DNA from: Clostridiales bacterium
Lineage (GTDB): Bacteria; Bacillota; Clostridia; Christensenellales; Aristaeellaceae
Assembly: GCA_019420065.1 (NCBI GenBank)
Contig: JAHZHX010000064.1
Coordinates: 1-9,156 of the forward strand
DNA: 9,156 bases
Direction: 5' to 3'
Under the pieces are notes generated by a model that was not told the origin of the DNA, ran no database searches, and saw only the letters and a list, made by a program, of their open reading frames with translations. The stretch's first letter is position 1. The number at the start of each line of letters is the position of its first letter. A program made the position numbers and the translations under genes. Of this stretch, positions 5,595 to 9,156 are shown in pieces.

Positions 5595-5804
5595 TTACTT
5601 GTTGTAGATGTCGCCGTAGCGCTTCTTGAACTTGTCCACGCGGCCGCCGGTATCCACCAGCTTCTGCTTGCCGGTGTAGAACGGATGGCACTTGGAGCAA
5701 ATTTCAACCTTCAGCTCCTTCTTGGTGGAGCCGGTCGTGAACGTTTCACCGCATACGCAGCGAACGATCGCCTCGCCGTACTTGGGATGGATGTTTTCCT
5801 TCAT
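5595..5804 (-). CDS. rpmE: 50S ribosomal protein L31 (zinc-binding type)
   Basis: A component of the large ribosomal subunit that helps bridge the two subunits. The 69-residue protein starts MKENIHPKYGEAIVRCVCGE and has the four-cysteine zinc site: C16 and C18 (RCVCGE) plus C36 and C39 (EICSKCHPFYTGKQK). This is the C+ (zinc-containing) form, as opposed to the cysteine-free paralogue made under zinc limitation. Length is normal. GAGGTG lies about 6 bases before the ATG (5804-5802). It has its own extended -10 promoter (5870-5898) and terminator (5531-5570) and is followed by DUF1385 and prmC, a recurring order in Firmicutes. Identification is secure. Confidence 0.97.
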   Translation of the reverse strand: MKENIHPKYGEAIVRCVCGETFTTGSTKKELKVEICSKCHPFYTGKQKLVDTGGRVDKFKKRYGDIYNK

Positions 5805-5869
5805 GCTTTTCACCTCTTCTGCGCATGCTGTTCCGGATTCATGGCGCGCAACCATGAGCCGCAGGCAAT

Positions 5870-5898
5870 AGTATAGCACATGGCGTCCTGTTTTGCAA
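5870..5898 (-). promoter_or_regulatory. Promoter of rpmE (extended -10)
   Basis: TTGCAA (5898-5893) and TATACT (5875-5870) are 17 bases apart on the minus strand, and TGC directly precedes the -10, giving an extended -10. The untranslated leader would be about 60 bases. No L31 autoregulatory fold is obvious in it. Confidence 0.8.
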
Positions 5899-5929
5899 GG
5901 GCAACTTGCGGGGATTTTTGCCGCGGCGT

Positions 5930-6892
5930 TCACTCCTGCATTTTTATCTGCTGATCCTGGTAAAGCGGGTTTTTCAATATTTCGGCGTCTTCCCCGGCAA
6001 ACGCTTTTGCCGCTTCTTCGTCGCCCTGCAAATGCCACATGAACCACGCTGTTACATAGCCGTCCTCCGAATACTGGGCAGCGCCATGAGGCGTGTTTTT
6101 CCTGCGCAGCATTGCTTTTTGAGAATGGATGTCGCTATAAATATCCGTGAGACCCTCCAATGTGACCACCCAGTCGTCGCCGCCGCCTTCGCCGGAGACA
6201 AGCATGATAGGAATGTCTATTTTCGTCGCATCGTAGGGCTACTCCAGGGCCTGGGCCAGCTCCTTATTTGTCGGAGACAGCGCGACCGCCGTTTTATAGC
6301 TATCTTTATGCTCCGTATTCGTGATGGCATTGAATACGCCTACGCCGCCCTGAGAGTGGCCGATGACGCCGATGTTATTGAAATCGATTTTCTGATAAAA
6401 GACGTTCTCTTTTTCATTGATGATCTGATTGTCATTCAGCCGCTGCAGATGCCGGATTGCCATCTCCGCGCCAAACGCGTTCCAGGAATGGGTTTCCTCG
6501 CTGCCTATGACGATAAAGCCCCAGGAAGCGTAATGCTCATATACGGGCTTTGATTTGGATGCTTTCCACCCCGTTCCGTTGCAGACAACGATCACGGGAT
6601 ATTGCTTATTCTGGCTCGCCAGCTCGGCCGGATAGAATATCTCATATTTTTCAAAAGCCCGCATGGCCGCTTCTTCATAATAAGCCGTTTCATAAGCCCC
6701 GTTTTTCAGATATTTCGCCTCAATCGCGCCGCCTGTTTCCAATTTTTCGCAGCAGTCAGCCGATGGGGAAGGCAATCTGCTGATGATATGAAGCCCTGCG
6801 ATTACGATAGCGATAATCGCCAAAAGGAGCAGCCCCATGATCTTTAACACTTTTCTCAGCCCCATTCCTCTGGTTTCCCGTACATTTTTCAT
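5930..6892 (-). pseudogene. Membrane-anchored alpha/beta hydrolase interrupted by an in-frame TAG
   Basis: Reads as one 320-codon frame with a single TAG at 6241-6239 (codon 218). The N-terminus is a membrane anchor (hydrophobic residues about 15-38). The alpha/beta hydrolase core has strand PVIVVCNGTGW (99-109), the nucleophile elbow GHSQGG with Ser180, and, after the TAG, IPIMLVSGEGGGDDW (227-241, likely catalytic acid) and TPHGAAQYSEDGYVTAWF with His269. The fold resembles the chlorophyllase/dienelactone hydrolase-like group. The 217-residue product made by stopping at TAG would lack the acid and histidine, so it should be inactive; TGG (Trp) to TAG is the simplest origin. I choose ATG 6892, with GGGGAGG 6 bases upstream; a TTG at 6916 could extend the frame but lies before that site. 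The gene is divergent from a TetR regulator. Family confident; pseudogene status depends on the TAG being real. Confidence 0.8.
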
Positions 6893-6924
6893 TTTTCGCC
6901 TCCCCGTATTTTCCAAAGACCCGC

Positions 6925-6953
6925 TTGACAGGCGCGCAATTATCTGATACTAT
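6925..6953 (+). promoter_or_regulatory. Promoter of the TetR regulator gene
   Basis: A perfect TTGACA (6925-6930) is 17 bases from TACTAT (6948-6953), which is preceded by TGA, an extended -10. The first TGATACT operator half-site (6945-6951) covers the -10, so autoregulation is expected. The leader would be about 120 bases. Confidence 0.65.
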
Positions 6954-6980
6954 TTTATCTATATTGATACTTTAGTATCA
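6945..6980. promoter_or_regulatory. Operator: perfect TGATACT dyad plus a third half-site
   Basis: TGATACTTTAGTATCA (6965-6980) is a perfect dyad of two 7-base arms around TT. A third copy, TGATACT, lies exactly 20 bases upstream at 6945-6951. The dyad falls at the presumed start sites of both opposed promoters, well placed for the neighbouring TetR protein to repress both. Binding by this regulator is inferred from position and symmetry. Confidence 0.75.
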
Positions 6981-6985
6981 TACAC

Positions 6986-7014
6986 ATTGCAATCTCCAGG
7001 TTTTCATGTGTCAA
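6986..7014 (-). promoter_or_regulatory. Promoter of the alpha/beta hydrolase gene
   Basis: On the minus strand a perfect TTGACA (7014-7009) is 17 bases from TGCAAT (6991-6986), a four-of-six -10. Transcription would start near 6979, inside the dyad operator at 6965-6980. Confidence 0.55.
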
Positions 7015-7022
7015 CAGGGGTT

Positions 7023-7041
7023 TTTGCCGGAAGGCGGCAAA
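7023..7041. repeat. Perfect small hairpin in the regulator leader
   Basis: TTTGCCG (7023-7029) and CGGCAAA (7035-7041) form a perfect 7-bp stem around GAAGG. No T-run follows on either strand, so it is not a terminator. It lies in the untranslated leader of the TetR gene, just before the outer half-site at 7042. Confidence 0.5.
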
Positions 7042-7067
7042 TGATACGCCTGCGTAAAAAAGTATCA
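7042..7067. promoter_or_regulatory. Second, split TGATAC/GTATCA half-site pair
   Basis: TGATAC (7042-7047) and GTATCA (7062-7067) repeat the operator half-site in inverted orientation, but with 14 bases between arms instead of the compact spacing at 6965-6980. They lie just ahead of the ribosome site of the TetR gene and may be auxiliary sites. Confidence 0.45.
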
Positions 7068-7080
7068 CAGGAGCATCGCA

Positions 7081-7596
7081 ATGAGGACAGTCGATTACCT
7101 GAAAGAATGCATCGCGGACGCCATCATTATCCTGATTAAGGAGAAGCCCCTTGAGAAAATCTCCATTGATGAAATTGTCAAAAAAGCGGGGGTGGGCCGC
7201 GCAACATACTTTCGTTCGTTCCATTCAAAAAATGAAGCCGTCACCTTCAAATTCATCAAAACGTGGGAACGGTATTGCGAATTAAACGGCGTAAAGGTCC
7301 GTGACAGCTTTGATTTGAACAACGCGCAGCGCTTTTTTGAATACAATTATTCGATACGGCACATTCTCGAAATCGTCTATCGGGCAGGGCTCCAAGAAGC
7401 AGTCCATGAGTCTTTTTACAGAATCATGCTGACAATGGAGCACAGGTCAGATACGCAAAAACTCTATCGGGAGAAGTTTTACGCGCATGGTCTGTATGGA
7501 CTTCTTGATGAATGGGTCAAACGGGACTTCAGAGAAACGCCTGATGAAATGGCTCAAATGCTCACGCGGATTGTTTCAATGCCCTGGATGGCATAG
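7081..7596 (+). CDS. TetR/AcrR family transcriptional regulator
   Basis: Predicted ligand-responsive DNA-binding repressor. The N-terminal helix-turn-helix is clear at about residues 26-53: ISIDEIVKKAGVGRATYFRSF followed by KNEAV, the usual TetR pattern. The C-terminal ligand and dimerisation domain (about 55-171) is variable and gives no ligand clue; it includes FFEYNYSIRHILEIVYRAG. At 171 residues it is slightly short for the family, with no sign of truncation. AGGAG (7069-7073) lies 7 bases before the ATG. It is divergent from the alpha/beta hydrolase, and repeated TGATACT sites fill the gap, so it most likely controls both genes. GC is 57 of 120 bases in 7081-7200, against 78 of 120 in 8101-8220 of the SPFH gene (hand counts), which suggests separate ancestry for this pair. 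Confidence 0.9.
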   Translation: MRTVDYLKECIADAIIILIKEKPLEKISIDEIVKKAGVGRATYFRSFHSKNEAVTFKFIKTWERYCELNGVKVRDSFDLNNAQRFFEYNYSIRHILEIVYRAGLQEAVHESFYRIMLTMEHRSDTQKLYREKFYAHGLYGLLDEWVKRDFRETPDEMAQMLTRIVSMPWMA

Positions 7597-7625
7597 ATAT
7601 TCGAAAAGCGCAGGGCAACCAAAAC

Positions 7626-7660
7626 GCCGCCGGGAATTGTTCCCGGCGGCAGAAATTTTT
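7626..7660. terminator. Strong bidirectional terminator
   Basis: GCCGCCGGGAA (7626-7636) and TTCCCGGCGGC (7640-7650) form a perfect 11-bp stem around TTG. AGAAATTTTT follows on the plus strand; GTTTTGGTT follows on the minus strand. It sits between the convergent TetR and SPFH genes and should end both. Confidence 0.88.
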
Positions 7661-7668
7661 GCCGTGTT

Positions 7669-9078
7669 TTACCTTTCCGTCTCCTCGCCGCTGTCCGCCG
7701 CCTTGCCCACGATGCCGCCCGTGGTCACGTCCTTGAGCATCTTGGGAATATCCAGCCCCACAGCCTGCTTGACCGCCTCGAAGGTCTGCAGCATGGTACC
7801 GGCGGTGTCGCGCGCCATGGAGGTCGCGCCGCCCTCGCCAAAGAGGATGATCTTTTCGGTTTTGCTGAGCGGCTCGCTGACGGAGTGCGCGATCTCAGGC
7901 AGTTTGTTGACCACCATTTCGAGCATGGCCGCCTGGCCGTACTGCTTCATGGCCTCCGCCTTCTGACGGATGGCTTCCGCCTCGGCCTCGCCGCGCATGC
8001 GGATGGCCTCCGCTTCCTTCTGCGCCTCGTAGAGCTGCGCGTCGGCATAAGCCTGGCGCTCAAACTTCTCCGCCTCCGCCTTGTACTGGCGCGCGTCCTT
8101 TTCGGCCGCCGCCTTTTCACGGATCTGCACGTTCAGCTTTTCGCGCTCGATCTCCACTTCCTGGCGCTTGAGCTCGGTTTCCTTTTCCAGGCGCGTCAGC
8201 TCGGCCGCGGCGCGCTCGGCCTCAAAAGTCTTGCGCACGCGCTCCTGCTCGATGCGGTAGGCCTCGTCGGCCTTGGCCTTCTCCTGGTCGGACTCGATCT
8301 TGTAGCCCGCCTGCAGCAGCGCCAGCTGCTTATCCTGCTCGGCAATGGCGGCCGCCGCTTCGATCTCCGCCTTGTGGCCTTCCTGCTGCGCCTTGGCGCG
8401 GGCAATGGCGGCGTCGCGTTCCTTTTCCACCACGTTCTGGGTAGCCATGGTTTCCACCACCTGGCCGTCCTTGTCAGCAAAGTTCTGGATCGTCAGGTTG
8501 ATGATCTCAAGACCCATGTTGCTCATATCGCTCATGGCCGCCTTGATCGACTCCTGGGCAAACTTGTCGCGGTTCTGCACAAGCTCGGCGATGGTCATCT
8601 GACCGATGATCTCGCGCATGTTGCCTTCCAGCACGTCCTTGGCCAGCGCTTTGATCTGCGCCGCGTCATAATGCAGCAGCTGTTCCGCCGCGGTGGCGAT
8701 GGACACATCATCCGAACCGATCTTGATGTTGGCCACCGCGTCCACCAGCACGGAGATATACTCCTTGGTCGGTACGGGCTGGGCCGTTTTGATGTCCACC
8801 TGCATCAGGCACATATCCAGCTTATCGATGCGCTCGATAACCGGCACATAAAAGGTCGCGCCGCCGCGCACGATGCGATAGCCGAATTTCTTGGTGGTCA
8901 CCGTGCCGTCGGGATTGCGCACCTTGTACTTTTTGCGCAGCAGACCGGAAATAATCAGCGCGGTATCCGGCGGCGCAATCTGATAGCGCGGGAAGCACTT
9001 GATTACGATGAACAGCGCTACAAGAATTCCCACAATCTTGGGCAGATTCGGCACCAGATCCTTCAAGAATTGTTCCAT
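7669..9078 (-). CDS. Flotillin-like SPFH domain protein
   Basis: Membrane scaffold protein of the flotillin group, thought to organise membrane microdomains. Order: one N-terminal hydrophobic helix (about 12-28, IVGILVALFIVIKCF), SPFH/PHB domain (about 31-205, including IAPPDTALIISG and NMREIIGQMTIAEL), a long alanine/glutamate-rich coiled coil (about 215-380, with EAEAIR repeats typical of flotillins), and a C-terminal oligomerisation part (380-460, MLEMVVNKLPEIA). At 469 residues it is close to FloT of Bacillus. I choose ATG 9078 (MEQFLK) since GGAGGGG precedes it at about 6 bases; an upstream in-frame ATG at 9138 lacks a ribosome site and adds a non-hydrophobic, cysteine-containing stretch. 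An NfeD-type partner often sits next to such genes; none is in the window, but one could lie beyond the right edge. It ends at a strong shared terminator. Confidence 0.93.
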   Translation of the reverse strand: MEQFLKDLVPNLPKIVGILVALFIVIKCFPRYQIAPPDTALIISGLLRKKYKVRNPDGTVTTKKFGYRIVRGGATFYVPVIERIDKLDMCLMQVDIKTAQPVPTKEYISVLVDAVANIKIGSDDVSIATAAEQLLHYDAAQIKALAKDVLEGNMREIIGQMTIAELVQNRDKFAQESIKAAMSDMSNMGLEIINLTIQNFADKDGQVVETMATQNVVEKERDAAIARAKAQQEGHKAEIEAAAAIAEQDKQLALLQAGYKIESDQEKAKADEAYRIEQERVRKTFEAERAAAELTRLEKETELKRQEVEIEREKLNVQIREKAAAEKDARQYKAEAEKFERQAYADAQLYEAQKEAEAIRMRGEAEAEAIRQKAEAMKQYGQAAMLEMVVNKLPEIAHSVSEPLSKTEKIILFGEGGATSMARDTAGTMLQTFEAVKQAVGLDIPKMLKDVTTGGIVGKAADSGEETER

Positions 9079-9115
9079 GAATTTCCCCTCCGTATCTTTT
9101 TTGGATCGCAAGCAC

Positions 9116-9145
9116 AGCTTAACACAGTTCGCGCGCATTTTGCAA
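9116..9145 (-). promoter_or_regulatory. Weak candidate promoter for the SPFH gene
   Basis: TTGCAA (9145-9140) and TAAGCT (9121-9116) are 18 bases apart on the minus strand, with TGT before the -10. The -10 matches only three of six positions, so this is tentative. Transcription might instead come from a gene beyond the right edge. Confidence 0.3.
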
Positions 9146-9156
9146 GACTCGGCAGC

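Noticed and set aside
4435..5607. A 390-codon plus-strand frame across DUF1385
   Set aside because: It is rich in His and Gln, has no ribosome site and is antisense to a conserved membrane protein with intact motifs.
5895..5909. GCAAG/CTTGC hairpin as terminator of the alpha/beta hydrolase gene
   Set aside because: The stem is only 5 bp and is not followed by a T-run in the minus direction; it also overlaps the rpmE -35.
6239..6241. TAG as a pyrrolysine codon
   Set aside because: Pyrrolysine is known in a few methylamine methyltransferases and related proteins, not in this hydrolase group, and no pyl gene or PYLIS-like context is visible. A nonsense change from Trp is simpler.
1..9156. CRISPR arrays, tRNA or rRNA genes, riboswitches
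   Set aside because: No regularly spaced repeats, no cloverleaf or rRNA-like stretch, and no conserved riboswitch core were seen on either strand.

Overview
The window looks like chromosomal DNA from a moderately GC-rich anaerobic member of the Clostridia (Firmicutes). This rests on established family distributions, not a search: a classical rubrerythrin, a stand-alone TSCPD-domain protein, the order rpmE - DUF1385 membrane protein - prmC, Gram-positive Shine-Dalgarno sequences before nearly every gene, and near-consensus sigma-A promoters. An uncultured gut lineage of the Oscillospiraceae or Christensenellales type would fit, but genus cannot be read from the sequence.

Layout. (1) 1-320, minus: the 5' end of a secreted-protein gene that runs off the left edge, with a near-perfect promoter. 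(2) 490-2959, plus: a co-directional run of a Nudix (ADP-ribose pyrophosphatase-like) hydrolase, a 59-residue membrane protein, a GNAT acetyltransferase, a TSCPD protein, a 34-residue membrane protein and rubrerythrin. (3) 2960-3604: a 645-base stretch with no intact gene. It holds a long hairpin, the left end of a broken IS1182-type insertion sequence with a terminator-like hairpin, and, on the minus strand, the promoter, ribosome site and signal-peptide region of a gene that the relic cuts off. (4) 3605-5804, minus: the rpmE / DUF1385 / prmC translation-linked block; DUF1385 and prmC overlap by 4 bases. (5) 5930-7596: a membrane-anchored alpha/beta hydrolase interrupted by one in-frame TAG, and a divergent TetR regulator, separated by an intergenic region with a perfect dyad operator and face-to-face promoters. 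This pair is visibly lower in GC than its neighbours. (6) 7626-7660: a strong bidirectional terminator. (7) 7669-9078, minus: a flotillin-like SPFH protein.

How the parts work together. The rubrerythrin end of the plus cluster points to peroxide defence in an anaerobe. The minus block makes ribosomal protein L31 and the methyltransferase that modifies release factors, with a conserved membrane protein of unknown role between them. The hydrolase/TetR pair looks like a self-contained, ligand-controlled module, possibly acquired, whose enzyme gene now carries a nonsense codon. I found no clear new defence or biosynthetic system. The most unusual points are the single amber codon in the hydrolase, the operator array beside it, and the gene relic that still has a well-formed, possibly operator-bearing promoter.
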